Below are positions 49,653-60,978 of a DNA stretch of 64,000 bases, piece after piece; position 1 is the stretch's first letter, and each line of letters opens with the position of its first letter. Source of the stretch: Azotobacter salinestris (GTDB lineage Bacteria > Pseudomonadota > Gammaproteobacteria > Pseudomonadales > Pseudomonadaceae); contig NZ_CP045302.1 of NCBI RefSeq assembly GCF_009363155.1, forward strand, positions 1,983,001 to 2,047,000. Direction: 5' to 3'. Under the pieces are notes generated by a model. That model worked only from the letters and a program-made list of their open reading frames with translations, made no database searches and was not told the origin of the DNA. The translations under genes were made by a program, and so were the position numbers.

Positions 49653-50663
49653 TCACTCCTGATGATAGCCGGTGATGCGCTCGACCTCTTCCTTCGAGCC
49701 GAGGAACACCGCGACCCGCTGGTGCAGGGACTCGGGCTGGATGTCGAGGATGCGCTGGGTGCCGTTGGTGGCGGCGCCGCCGGCCTGCTCGATGATGAAG
49801 GACATCGGGTTGGCCTCGTACATCAGGCGCAGCTTGCCGGGCTTCTCCGGCTCGCGGGCGTCGCGCGGGTACATGAAGATGCCGCCGCGGGTGAGGATGC
49901 GGTGCACATCGGCCACCATGGAGGCGATCCAGCGCATGTTGTAGTTCTTGTCCAGCGGGCCGGTCTTGCCGGCCAGCAGTTCGTCCACATAGCGCTTGAC
50001 CGGCGGCTCCCAGTGGCGCTGGTTGGACATGTTGATGGCGAACTCGGCGGTGGTTTCCGGCACGCGCAGGTTGTCGTGGGTGAGCACGAAGCTGCCCAGC
50101 TCGCGGTCGAGGGTGAAGCCCTTGACGCCGTTGCCGAGGGTCAGCATGAGCATGGTCTGCGGGCCGTAGATGGCGTAGCCGGCGGCCACCTGCCTGGTGC
50201 CCGGCTGGAGGAAGGCCTGCTCGTTGAGGCTGTCGTTCTGGCTCAGGTACTGGTCCGGGCAGCGCAGCACCGAGAAGATGGTGCCCACCGAGACGTTGAC
50301 GTCGATGTTGCTGGAGCCGTCCAGCGGGTCGAACACCAGCAGGTAGGCGCCCTTCGGGTACTTGCCGGGGATCTGGTAGGCGGCGTCCATCTCCTCGGAG
50401 GCCATGCCGGCCAGGTGGCCGCCCCACTCGTTGGCCTCCAGCAGGATCTCGTTGGACATCACGTCGAGCTTCTTCTGCACCTCGCCCTGCACGTTCTCGG
50501 TGCCCATGCTGCCGAGCACCCCGCCCAGCGCGCCCTTGGACACCGCATGACTGATTTCCTTGCAGGCACGCGCCACCACCTCGATGAGGAAGCGCAGGTC
50601 GGCCGGGGTGTTGTGACTGCGAGTCTGCTCGATCAGGTAGCGGCTCAGGGTTACGCGGGACAT
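49653..50663 (-). CDS. fbp: Fructose-1,6-bisphosphatase class I
   Basis: Gluconeogenic phosphatase giving fructose 6-phosphate. 336 residues. Seen: [25 protein letters not shown] (metal-binding DPLDGSSN), [14 protein letters not shown] and [17 protein letters not shown], all class I hallmarks. Start [17 protein letters not shown] separate transcription unit between the lipoprotein gene and glgP on the same strand. Confidence 0.97.
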   Translation of the reverse strand: MSRVTLSRYLIEQTRSHNTPADLRFLIEVVARACKEISHAVSKGALGGVLGSMGTENVQGEVQKKLDVMSNEILLEANEWGGHLAGMASEEMDAAYQIPGKYPKGAYLLVFDPLDGSSNIDVNVSVGTIFSVLRCPDQYLSQNDSLNEQAFLQPGTRQVAAGYAIYGPQTMLMLTLGNGVKGFTLDRELGSFVLTHDNLRVPETTAEFAINMSNQRHWEPPVKRYVDELLAGKTGPLDKNYNMRWIASMVADVHRILTRGGIFMYPRDAREPEKPGKLRLMYEANPMSFIIEQAGGAATNGTQRILDIQPESLHQRVAVFLGSKEEVERITGYHQE

Positions 50664-50786
50664 TGTAGATGGCTCCGGAGGTGGAAGATGCGCGCATCTT
50701 AGCGCGACTGGGTGGGCGATGCCTCACTCAGACCGGGCCGGCCGGCGCAGGTTCAGCCACTCGCCCACCGGCTTGCGAAGGCCGAC

Positions 50787-53234
<2,448 letters not shown>

Positions 53235-53408
53235 AACGGCAACCTCGCTGGGTGGCGGTGACAGGACAAGGGTTCGATCCTCGACGGCGCAACGACATGC
53301 ATCCATCCGATCAAGCATGCACAAAGCAGGCGAGGTCGCCAGGCGGATGCACCGGCGGGCGGATTTGCCGCTATCATCGCGCCCCCTCGCCAGCCGTTCC
53401 CCCGACCG

Positions 53409-53804
53409 ATGAAAAAGCCGCCGATCCTCGCCTCCGCCGACCCCGACCGCCTGGAAACCTGGGTCAAGTACCGCCAGAGCCTGTGCCTCGACTGCCACGC
53501 CACCTGCTGCACCCTGCCGGTGGAGGTGCGCCTCCCCGACCTGATCCGCCTGGGCCTGGCCGATCCCTTCGAACAGGACGAGCCGGCCAAGCAGGTCGCC
53601 CGCCGGCTGATGAAGGCCGGCGTGGTCGAGCACTTCAACCACAAGCGGGAACTCTTCACCCTCGCCCGCCGCAGCAACGGCGACTGCCTCTATCTGGATG
53701 CGCGCACGCGCCTGTGCACCTGCTACGAGCAGCGCCCGGACACCTGCCGCAACCATCCGGGCATCGGGCCGAAGCCGGGCTACTGCGCCTGGCGGCCGAA
53801 ATGA
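53409..53804 (+). CDS. YkgJ-type cysteine-cluster protein
   Basis: 131 residues. CLDCHATCCTLPVEV (the CxxCxxxCC metal-binding core) and later CLYLDARTRLCTCYEQRPDTCRNHPGIGPKPGYC match the YkgJ / UPF0153 zinc-iron-chelating family. The function is unknown. It ends only 3 bp from the stop of the convergent antiporter gene. Confidence 0.88.
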   Translation: MKKPPILASADPDRLETWVKYRQSLCLDCHATCCTLPVEVRLPDLIRLGLADPFEQDEPAKQVARRLMKAGVVEHFNHKRELFTLARRSNGDCLYLDARTRLCTCYEQRPDTCRNHPGIGPKPGYCAWRPK

Positions 53805-53807
53805 TCC

Positions 53808-55463
53808 TCACCAGAGCCAGCCGAGCCAGAGCAACGCCGCCAGCAGCCAGGCGCTGAAGGGCAGCGCCCGGCGAGCGCAGAGCCGGCTCCAGCGCCGCTC
53901 GCCCCGGCGCCAGCGCGCCGGGTCCGGACGCAACCGAAGCTCCGGCAGGGGCGGCCGGCGCAGCAGCCTTGCGATCCGCAGGGACAGGCCCAGCGCCCGG
54001 CTCCGGCGCTCGCCCAGAGGCGGCGGCACCGACCAGCCGACGCGCACCGCCAGGGTCGCCAGGGTCGCTGCCAGGAGCAGCGGCCAGAGCAGCTTCCACA
54101 CGCCATCCAGACTCAGGCTGGCCAGCAGCGGCAGGCGCAACTGGGGCCAGAGCCAGGGCAGCAGCAGCGGCAAGCTGCTGAGCAGTGCCCAGGGCAGCCG
54201 CTGGGCCAGCGGCGGCGAGCGCGCCGGCGCATGCGCGGCATCGCGGCGCAGCAGCCAGAGCGCGCGCAGCAGCAGCAGGGCCGTGCCGGCACTGCCCAGG
54301 CTCAGCCAAGGCTGCCAGATGCTGTAGGCGCTCGCGCTCCAGGCATCCTTCAGCGCTGTCTTGACCGCCCCGCCGCTGCTCAGCGGCAGCCCCATCAGCG
54401 CCAGCGCCGGCACGCTCAGCAGCAACCAGCCCGGCCAGCGCAGGCGCCCCTCGTGGCACAGGCCGGCGGCGAGGAACAGCGCGCCCTTGGCCAGCCCGTG
54501 GTGCACCCCGTAGAGCACCAGCAGGGTGGCGAGCGCCGCCGCTTGGGCCGGATGGCGCCAGGCCAGGGCCAGCACCATGAGGAACCAGCCCATCTGGCTC
54601 ACCGAAGACCAGGCCAGGGTCGCCTTGGCGCGGCTGCTGCACAGACCGAGCAGCACGGCGTAGAGGGCGCCGAACATGCCGGTCACCAGCAGGGGCGCGG
54701 ACCAGGCGGCGAGCAGCGGATCCGCCTCCGGCAGGCAGCGCCAGAGGCCGAGCACGCCGGCCTTGAGCATCGCCCCGGAAAGCACCGCGCTGGCCGGCGC
54801 CGGCGCCGCCGGATGGGCCAGCGGCAGCCACAGGTGCAGCGGCCAGAAGCCGGCCTTGAGGCCCAGCCCGAGGAACAGCAGGAGCAGGGTCGTGCCGTCC
54901 AGCGGCACGCGCTCCCAGGCGACGAAGGAGAAATCGCCGCCGGCGGCATGGCTGCGCAGCAGGAGTCCGGCGAGCAGGAGCAGCTCGCCGAGAACAGCCA
55001 GCTGCAGGTACAGGCGCCCGGCCCGACGCGGCTCGGGGCCGCCCAGGTGCACCACCAGGCCGTAGGCGGACAGGCTCATGGCGCTGAAGCCCAGGTAGAA
55101 GCTCAACGCATCGCTGGCGATGATCAGCAGCAGGTTGCCGGCCAGGGCCAGCAGCCAGAAGCACCAGAAGCGCAGTTGCCGGGCATCGGTGGCCAGGCTG
55201 CTGGCGCCGAACACCGAGGCGCAGCCCCAGAGCAGCGCCGTGAAGCCCAGCCAGGCACGGCTCAGCTCGTCGCCGTGGCCCCAGCGCTCGCCTTCCCACA
55301 ACCAGGCCAGATCCAGCGGCGGCGGCTGCAGGAGCACCATCGCCAGCGCCGGCAGGCAGGCCAGCGCCAGCCAGGGCGTCGCCCGTTCGCGCCAGACCAG
55401 CAGCGCCACGCCGGCGAGCAGCGGCGCCAGCGGCACCAGCGGCCAGAGCCAGGCGGCCGTCAC
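53808..55463 (-). CDS. Mrp-like antiporter subunit D3 (ND5/NuoM family)
   Basis: Third proton-conducting-type membrane subunit of the operon. 551 residues from the GTG at 55461-55463, which overlaps the D2 stop (GTGA). About 14 membrane helices. Helix-7/8 lysines are present (GLGLKAGFWPLHLWLP; SGAMLKAGVLG), as is a helix-12 lysine (SSGGAVKTALKDAW). At the helix-5 glutamate position of the family (..F.E..SL..Y..), this protein reads DALSFYLGFSAMSLSAYGLVV, with no acid. It resembles HyfB/hydrogenase-4 B-type members. It may be a structural rather than pumping subunit (inference). Confidence 0.85.
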   Translation of the reverse strand: MTAAWLWPLVPLAPLLAGVALLVWRERATPWLALACLPALAMVLLQPPPLDLAWLWEGERWGHGDELSRAWLGFTALLWGCASVFGASSLATDARQLRFWCFWLLALAGNLLLIIASDALSFYLGFSAMSLSAYGLVVHLGGPEPRRAGRLYLQLAVLGELLLLAGLLLRSHAAGGDFSFVAWERVPLDGTTLLLLFLGLGLKAGFWPLHLWLPLAHPAAPAPASAVLSGAMLKAGVLGLWRCLPEADPLLAAWSAPLLVTGMFGALYAVLLGLCSSRAKATLAWSSVSQMGWFLMVLALAWRHPAQAAALATLLVLYGVHHGLAKGALFLAAGLCHEGRLRWPGWLLLSVPALALMGLPLSSGGAVKTALKDAWSASAYSIWQPWLSLGSAGTALLLLRALWLLRRDAAHAPARSPPLAQRLPWALLSSLPLLLPWLWPQLRLPLLASLSLDGVWKLLWPLLLAATLATLAVRVGWSVPPPLGERRSRALGLSLRIARLLRRPPLPELRLRPDPARWRRGERRWSRLCARRALPFSAWLLAALLWLGWLW

Positions 55464-56953
55464 AGGGCGAACTCCCGGTCGACGATCAGCCGGCTCCAGC
55501 CCAGCGGGCTGATCGCGGTGCCGGCCAGCAGGCCGACCAGCAGCGACAGCAGCGCGGTGAACAGCGTCGGCAGCAGCATCCAGTGGGTTTCGAAGCGCTC
55601 CCCGGCCCAGCGTCCGTGCTGCCAGTCGGCCGGGGCAGCGAACCAGCCGCGCCAGAGCAGCGGCAGGAAATAGGCGGCGTTGAGCAGCGCCGAACCCAGC
55701 AGCACCAGCAACACCCAGTCCTGGCCCACCTCCAGGGCGCCGAGGCCCAGGTACCACTTGCTGACGAAGCCGGCGATCGGCGGCACCCCGATCATGCCCA
55801 GCGCGCCGATGCTGAAGGCCGTCATGGTCAACGGCATGCGCCGGCCGATGCCGTCCAGATCCTGGACGCGGTACACGCCGAGGGTCTCGGTGAAATTGCC
55901 GGCGCAGTAGAACAGGGTCACCTTCATCAGCCCCTGATGGACCAGGTGCACCAGCCCGCCGACCGCCGCCAGCGGGCCGAGCAGGGCCACGCCGAGGGTG
56001 ATGTAGGAGACCTGGCTGATGGTCGAGTAGGCCAGGCGCTTCTTCAGCTCCTGCTGCTGCAGGGCGCGCAGCGAGCCGTAGAGGATGGTCGCCGTGGCCA
56101 GCCAGAGCAGGGGCTGCATCAGGTCCAGGCGGCTGAGGGTCTCGGCGCCGAACACGTCGTAGACCACCCGCACGATGCCGAAGGCTCCGGCCTTGACCAC
56201 CGCCACCGCGTGCAGCAGGGCGCTGACCGGCGCCGGCGCCACCATCGCCTGGGGCAGCCAGCCGTGCAGCGGGATCAGCGCGGCCTTGACGCCGAGGCCG
56301 CCGACCAGCAGGGCGAAGGCCACGCGCAGGAGCGGCTCGTGCCCGGCGGCCTGTCCGCCCAGGTAGCCGCCGGCCTGGAACGAAGGGCTTCCGGCCAGGC
56401 CGTGGAGCAGCGCCACCCCGATCAGCAGCAGCATGCCGCCGCCCAGGGTATAGGCCAGGTAGACGCGGCCGGCGCGCAGCGAGCCGGAGGTGCCGCGGTG
56501 CACCACCAGGGGGAAGGTGGCCAGGGTCAGCAGTTCGTAGAACAGCAGGAAGCTGACCAGGTTGCCGGCCAGCGCCAGACCGACGGTGGCGCTGACGCAC
56601 AGGCTGAAGAAGCCGAAGAAGCGCGAGCGCAGCGGCGAACCCTCCAGATAGCCGATGGCATAGACGGTGGTCGCCAGCCAGAGCACCGAGGACAGGGCGA
56701 CGAACAGCAGGGACAGCGCATCGGCATGCAGCAGCAGCGGCGCACCGGGCAGCAGCGGCAGGCTGAAGCGGAATTCCAGGCCGAAGGCCACGCCCACCAG
56801 CATGGCGCCGACCAGCAGCAGCTTGATCACTGCCCCGGCGAGGTTGAGGGCGATGCGCAGGCGATGCTGCTCCTCGCGCAGGGCGAAGATCACCAGGCCC
56901 GGCAGCAGCGAGCTGAGCACCACGGCCAGGGGCAGCAGGCTGCCGCCGTTCAT
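55460..56953 (-). CDS. Mrp-like antiporter subunit D2 (ND5/MrpA-D family)
   Basis: 497 residues from the ATG at 56951-56953 (ATGA overlap with D1). About 14 membrane helices. The canonical residues are present: helix-5 Glu in SFLLFYELLTLATFPLV, helix-7 Lys in GGLGVKAALIPLHGWLPQAMVAPAPVSALLH, helix-8 Lys in AVAVVKAGAFG and helix-12 Lys in AGFVSKWYLG. LKKRLAYSTISQVSYITLG is the family signature. Predicted to carry protons as part of a multi-subunit cation/H+ antiporter. Intact. Confidence 0.9.
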   Translation of the reverse strand: MNGGSLLPLAVVLSSLLPGLVIFALREEQHRLRIALNLAGAVIKLLLVGAMLVGVAFGLEFRFSLPLLPGAPLLLHADALSLLFVALSSVLWLATTVYAIGYLEGSPLRSRFFGFFSLCVSATVGLALAGNLVSFLLFYELLTLATFPLVVHRGTSGSLRAGRVYLAYTLGGGMLLLIGVALLHGLAGSPSFQAGGYLGGQAAGHEPLLRVAFALLVGGLGVKAALIPLHGWLPQAMVAPAPVSALLHAVAVVKAGAFGIVRVVYDVFGAETLSRLDLMQPLLWLATATILYGSLRALQQQELKKRLAYSTISQVSYITLGVALLGPLAAVGGLVHLVHQGLMKVTLFYCAGNFTETLGVYRVQDLDGIGRRMPLTMTAFSIGALGMIGVPPIAGFVSKWYLGLGALEVGQDWVLLVLLGSALLNAAYFLPLLWRGWFAAPADWQHGRWAGERFETHWMLLPTLFTALLSLLVGLLAGTAISPLGWSRLIVDREFAL

Positions 56954-58372
56954 CGCCCGGCCCCGTCGAGCCACTGCAGCAACGGCTCGGCGAACGGCGC
57001 CAGGGCCCACACCAGCAGCGCCGGCAGCAGCGCCAGCCCGTGGGCCAGGCGATCCTGAGGCCGAGCCGGCCGCCGCGACCGCTGCCGGTCGAAGCCCCGG
57101 GCCACCACGCGGAACACATAGGCGGCGGAGAGCAGCGTGGCGAACAGCACGCCCAGCACCCAGGGCCAGCGCCGCGGCTCCTCGAGCAGCGGCTGCAGGA
57201 GCAGCCACTTGGCCAGGAAGCCGCCGCTCGGCGGCAGGCCGATCAGGCTGGCGCCGGCCAGGGCGAAGGCGAACAGGGCCAGCGGCAGGCTCTGCCCGGC
57301 GCCGGCCAGGGTCTTCACCCGGCGGCTGCCGAAGCCGTGCTGCAGCTCGCCGGCAGCCAGGAACATCGACAGCTTGGCCAGCCCGTGGGCGAACACGAAC
57401 AGCCACAGCGCGGCGTCCAGGCGCGGCTCCCGCCAGTGCAGCAGCAGGCCCAGGGCGAGCAGCCCGTAGCCGAGCTGGGCCACGGTGGAATAGGCCACCA
57501 GGGTCTTCAGCCAGGGCGAGCGCAGCGCCGACCAAGCCGCCGGCGAGCAGGGCCGCCATGCCGCTCGCGGCCAGCAGCGGGCCGGCCTGACGCCCCAGCT
57601 CGGCCGGCGCGACGTCCCGCCACAGCAGCCAGAGGATGTACAGGGGCCCCTTGACCACCAGTGCCGAGAGCAGCGCGCTCACCGCTGCCGGCGCTCCGGC
57701 GTGGGCTGGCGGCAGCCACAGGTGCAGCGGCCAGAGCGCCGCCTTGAGCATCAGCCCCAGGCTCATCAGCAGCAGGGCCAGGCGGGTGGCGGCATCGGCC
57801 TGTGCCTGCGCGCCGAGCAGCGGAATGTCGAGCACGCCATAGCGGCCATAGAGCACCGCCACGCCGAGCAGGTAGGCCAGGGAGCCGGCCAGGGACAGCA
57901 GCAGGTAATCCAGGGCCGGCGGATAGGCCCTGGGGCCGGCCAGGGCGACCAGCGCCACCGCGGTGAGGCCGAGCAGCTCCAGGGTCACGTAGAGGTTGAA
58001 CAGGTCGGCCGACAGCCACAGCGCGGCCAGCGCCGCTTGCAGCAGGCAGGACAGCGGCCAGAAGTCCTCGCCGCCGATGGCGTGCCGGCTGCGCGCGGCG
58101 TACAGCGCCACCAGCAGCTGCAGCAGGGCGCCGAACAGCAGCAGCAGAGCCGCCAGCGGGGTCAGCCGGAAGCGGATCGCCAGTCCCGCCGGCCAGCCGC
58201 CCAGCTGCAGCAGTTGACTGCCCTGCTCCAGCACCTGCTGCAGCGCCAGGGCAGCGGCCAGCAGGCTGGCCAGGGCGATGGCGATCGTCCAGCGCCCGCC
58301 CGGCGGCCGCAGGAGCACCAGCAGCAGACCGCCGACCAGCGGCAGCGCCAGGCACAGCAGCGCCGGCGTCAT
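56950..58372 (-). pseudogene. Mrp-like antiporter subunit D1 (NuoN/MrpD family), frameshifted
   Basis: Starts MTPALLCLALPLVGGLLL at 58372 and reads normally through helix-5 Glu (DLFNLYVTLELLGLTAVAL) and helix-7 Lys (MLKAALWPLHLWLP). Near 57532 the frame slips. The continuation SALRSPWLKTLVAYSTVAQLGYG lies one base off and runs to the TGA at 56950. Removing one base from ACCAAG (57531-57536) restores a 473-residue protein of normal length. So this is either a recent +1 mutation or a sequence error. If real, the subunit loses its C-terminal ~40%. ATGA overlaps join it to mrpC and D2. Confidence 0.88.
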
Positions 58373-58644
58373 CCGCCGCGCCTTCCACGTGCGGCGCCGC
58401 CCAGGCGCAGGGCCAGGGCGGTGGCGCTGATCGCCACCACCAGTCCGGTGACCACCAGCGCCTGCAGCAGCGGATCGGTCGGCGTGACGCGCGCGGCCAG
58501 GGCGATCAGCACCAGGAACACGCCGCTGCCCATCAGGTTGACGGCGATGATCCGCCGCAGCGTGTCGCGCAGGCCGAGCAGACCGAACAGGCCGAGCAGC
58601 CAGAGCGCGGCGCCGATGCCCAGATAGAACAGCGTCGCGCTCAT
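58369..58644 (-). CDS. mrpC: Mrp-like antiporter subunit C (MnhC/NuoK family)
   Basis: 91 residues, three membrane helices. MSATLFYLGIGAALWLLGLFGLLGLRDTLRRIIAVNLMGSGVFLVLIALA is the MnhC/NuoK pattern, and TDPLLQALVVTGLVVAISATALAL is the conserved helix 3. Overlaps both neighbours by 4 bases (ATGA). Confidence 0.88.
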   Translation of the reverse strand: MSATLFYLGIGAALWLLGLFGLLGLRDTLRRIIAVNLMGSGVFLVLIALAARVTPTDPLLQALVVTGLVVAISATALALRLGGAARGRRGG

Positions 58645-59540
58645 CCCGGCGGCTCCTCGCCGATCACCAGAAGGCTCAGGGTGAAGGCGATGGACAGGAT
58701 CGCCGCCGTCTCGATCGCGAGGATCAGCGCCCCGGCCCAGGCCGGCGGATAGCTCAGCCAGCCCGCCCCCAGCCAGGCCGTGCCGGCGGCCACGGCGAGA
58801 AACAGCAAAAGGCCGATCAGCAGCACCAGGCGCAGCGGCCAGGACGACCAGCGCAGTGCCGGCAGCAGCCCGGCCAGGCGCAGCAGCACCAGCGCGGCGG
58901 CGAACAGCGCGCCGCCCTGGAAGGCGCCGCCCGGCGCGTGGCTGCCGCGCCACAGCAGGTAGCCGCCGGTCAGCACCAGCAGCGGCGCGAGCAGGCGGCT
59001 CCAGGCCTGCAGCAGGGGCCAGGGGGCGGCGACGGCGAAGCGCGCCGGCCCGAGCTGGCGGGCGCCGAGCAGGGCGAGCAGCAGCACGGCCAGCTCCAGC
59101 AGGGTGTCCCAGGCGCGGAAGTTCAGCAGCACGGCGGTCACCGGATGGCTGACGCCGCTGTCCGGCAGGTGGCTGCGGATGCTGTCCGGCAGGTCCGGGG
59201 CCAGCGCCAGGCTGGGTACCAGGCCCTGCAGCAGCAGGATCGCCAGCGGCAGCACCACGAGCGCTGCGGCCAGCAGAGGGCGGCGCTCGGTGGCAGCAGC
59301 TTCCGCCTGCTCCTGGCGGGCCAGGGCGGCAAACAGCAGCACGCCGGTCAGCCCGGCGCCGATGGCCGCCTCGGCCAGGGCCAGGTCGGGCGCGCCCAGG
59401 CGCGCCCAGACCAGCGCCAGCACCAGGCCGAAGGCCATGAACAGCAGGATGCCCGCATACAGGCTGGGAGCCAGCAGGGCGCCGCCGGCCAGGCCGAGCA
59501 GCAGCAGGCCGAGCGTGCCGTCGAGCAGCCACTCAGCCAT
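58641..59540 (-). CDS. mrpB: DUF4040-MnhB fusion, Mrp-like antiporter subunit A-C-terminal/B
   Basis: 299 residues made of two parts. Residues ~1-75 are DUF4040/MbhD-like (LLFMAFGLVLALVWARLGAPDLALAEAAIGAGLTGVLLF), the module that in classical Mrp forms the C-terminal part of MrpA. Residues ~125-299 are MnhB (HPVTAVLLNFRAWDTLLELAVLLLAL; GSHAPGGAFQGGALFAAALVLLRLAG). The large ND5-like N-terminal body of MrpA is absent and is presumably replaced by D2 or D3. Coupled to mrpG and mrpC by short overlaps. Confidence 0.88.
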   Translation of the reverse strand: MAEWLLDGTLGLLLLGLAGGALLAPSLYAGILLFMAFGLVLALVWARLGAPDLALAEAAIGAGLTGVLLFAALARQEQAEAAATERRPLLAAALVVLPLAILLLQGLVPSLALAPDLPDSIRSHLPDSGVSHPVTAVLLNFRAWDTLLELAVLLLALLGARQLGPARFAVAAPWPLLQAWSRLLAPLLVLTGGYLLWRGSHAPGGAFQGGALFAAALVLLRLAGLLPALRWSSWPLRLVLLIGLLLFLAVAAGTAWLGAGWLSYPPAWAGALILAIETAAILSIAFTLSLLVIGEEPPG

Positions 59541-59829
59541 CGTCCCGCTCCTCGCGCACCAGACGCGCCAGGAGCAGGCAGGCGGTGGCGCTGGAAGCCA
59601 GCAGCAGCAGCCAGATCAACAGCGGCCGGGCGACCGTCAGCGGGCCGTCGGCACGGCAGATCAGCCCGGCTACCACCAGGCCGAGGCCGAGGGCGTCGGC
59701 CTTGGTCAGGGCGTGCAGGCGGCTGCAGGCATCGGGAAAGCGCAGCAGGCCGATGCTGCCGGCGGCGAAGAACAGCAGGCCGCCGGCCAGCAGCAGCCAG
59801 CTCAGCGCCGTCAGGAGCGCCTCAGTCAT
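59533..59829 (-). CDS. mrpG: Mrp-like antiporter subunit G
   Basis: 98 residues, three membrane helices: LLLAGGLLFFAAGSIGLLRFPDACSRLHALTKADALGLGLVVAGLI matches the MnhG/PhaG signature (G.LR.PD..SRLHA.TKADTLG). The start overlaps the end of mrpF. Intact, but downstream of the IS insertion, so expression may be polar. Confidence 0.9.
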   Translation of the reverse strand: MTEALLTALSWLLLAGGLLFFAAGSIGLLRFPDACSRLHALTKADALGLGLVVAGLICRADGPLTVARPLLIWLLLLASSATACLLLARLVREERDDG

Positions 59830-59916
59830 GCCCGCGCCCCAGCTGCACCAGGGCGGCGCCGGTCACGGCCGCCAGCAGGGCCAGCAGCAGCGCCACGTCG
59901 AGCAGCGCCGGCTGCC

Positions 59917-59920
59917 CTAG
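59917..59920. repeat. Target-site duplication CTAG, left copy
   Basis: CTAG directly outside the left inverted repeat. The matching copy is at 60829-60832. CTAG is a known type of target for this IS family. Deleting one copy and the IS restores mrpF. Confidence 0.92.
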
Positions 59921-60428
59921 GGTTTGTCTGAAAAGTCGGCACGTAAGCATTTTTCGATGCAGGCCAGCGTGACCATGGCCTTGAAACTGCTGGCCAGCTT
60001 GTCATAACGGGTGCAAAGACGGCGCTTTTCCTTGAGCCAACTGAACAGTCGTTCAATGGCGTTGCGCTTTTGGTACTGCGGTCTGTCAAATAGGCGAGGC
60101 AAGCCCGGTCGAGGCTTACGGTGCATCTTGCGTAAGGGAATGATGGGCTTCATGCCATACCGGTCGCAGTATTGGCGCAGGCTTTCGCTGTCGTAGCCTT
60201 TGTCAGCCAGTACATACCGGCAGCGCTTGCGCGGACGACCCTGGCTGCCAGGCAGGCTGATCTGCTCAAGCAAGGGCATGAAATAGCGCGAGTCGGCGTC
60301 CTGCCCGGGTGAAAGCATCACTGCCAGCGGATACCCGTTGCTGTCACAGGCCAGATGAAGCTTGGTGGTCAGCCCACCACGGCTTCGGCCGAGACATTGG
60401 TGCTGCGGCTCTTGCAGGCCCCTTTTTT
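59917..60428 (-). CDS. IS5-family transposase, OrfB part made by -1 frameshift
   Basis: After the A7G slip site the second frame reads LQEPQHQCLGRSRGGLTTKLHLACDSNG..., then LADKGYDS (second DDE Asp) and RNAIERLFSWLKEKRRL (Glu), ending ADFSDKP. The total from 60770 with one base re-read is exactly 285 codons (284 residues), typical for IS427-type enzymes. The stop codon TAG is supplied by the CTAG target duplication, not by the IS itself. An internal ATG at 60321 gives a 134-residue fragment. Confidence 0.9.
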
Positions 60429-60828
60429 TCTCGCACCGCTGGCGGCTCTGGTGGCCCGAATCGACGTTGAGTCGACCATCCAGGTATCCAGGTCGATAAA
60501 GCCGTCCTCACGCAGACGCAGATGCAGATGCCGCAGCACCTGCTCGAAGGTGCCGTTGTCACGCCACAGCCTGAAGCGCTGATATACCGTCTTCCAGGGG
60601 CCATAACGCTCGGGAAGATCGCGCCACTTGGCCCCTGAGCACAGAATCCAGAAGATGCCGTTGAGCATCTGGCGGTCATCTCGCCGGGGGCGGCCCATGC
60701 GTTGAGGGGGAGAAACGATGGCTTCGATCATCGCCCAGCGCTGGGCAGAAATCTCGTAACGGCCTGACATGGCTGCGCTCGGAACAACGGAGGCGGCATT
60801 TTAGCCAAATCGACTTTTCAGACAAACC
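59921..60828 (-). mobile_element. IS5-family (IS427-type) insertion sequence
   Basis: 908 bp. Perfect 18-bp terminal inverted repeats GGTTTGTCTGAAAAGTCG (59921-59938) and its complement (60811-60828). It is flanked by a 4-bp direct repeat CTAG and carries a two-frame DDE transposase on the minus strand. The ends and reading frames look intact, so it may still be mobile. Confidence 0.95.
60369..60770 (-). CDS. IS5-family transposase, OrfA
   Basis: 133 residues: MSGRYEISAQRWAMIEAIV..., a DUF4096-type helix-turn-helix N-terminal domain with RPRRDDRQMLNGIFWILCSGAKWRDLPERYGPW, then WMVDSTSIRA with the first DDE aspartate. Ends in ARKKGACKSRSTNVSAEAVVG. A run of seven A followed by G (60423-60429 on the plus strand as T) is a classic -1 slippery site, beyond which OrfB continues. 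OrfA alone probably acts as a regulator. Confidence 0.92.
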   Translation of the reverse strand: MSGRYEISAQRWAMIEAIVSPPQRMGRPRRDDRQMLNGIFWILCSGAKWRDLPERYGPWKTVYQRFRLWRDNGTFEQVLRHLHLRLREDGFIDLDTWMVDSTSIRATRAASGARKKGACKSRSTNVSAEAVVG

Positions 60829-60832
60829 CTAG
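60829..60832. repeat. Target-site duplication CTAG, right copy
   Basis: Second copy of the 4-bp duplication, directly outside the right inverted repeat. Confidence 0.92.
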
Positions 60833-60978
60833 CCATTCGCCCAGCACCAGCAGCACGGCGGTGCCGCTGGTGCCGACCAGTTGGATCGCCAGCAGCCGGT
60901 CGACCCGCCCCGGACCGAGCAGCACCCGCACCAGACCGGCGCTCATGGTCAGCAGCAGCAACCCGGCATAGAGCGCCA

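Noticed and set aside
53808-57119. One 1103-codon antiporter protein
   Set aside because: The frame only joins D3 to a shadow of D2. D2 has its own start and stop in another frame, and D3 starts at the GTG at 55463.
55460-58372. A natural D1-D2 fusion of 970 residues
   Set aside because: The middle stretch (about 56955-57530) is Arg/Pro/Ala-rich nonsense. The true D1 continuation lies in the neighbouring frame.
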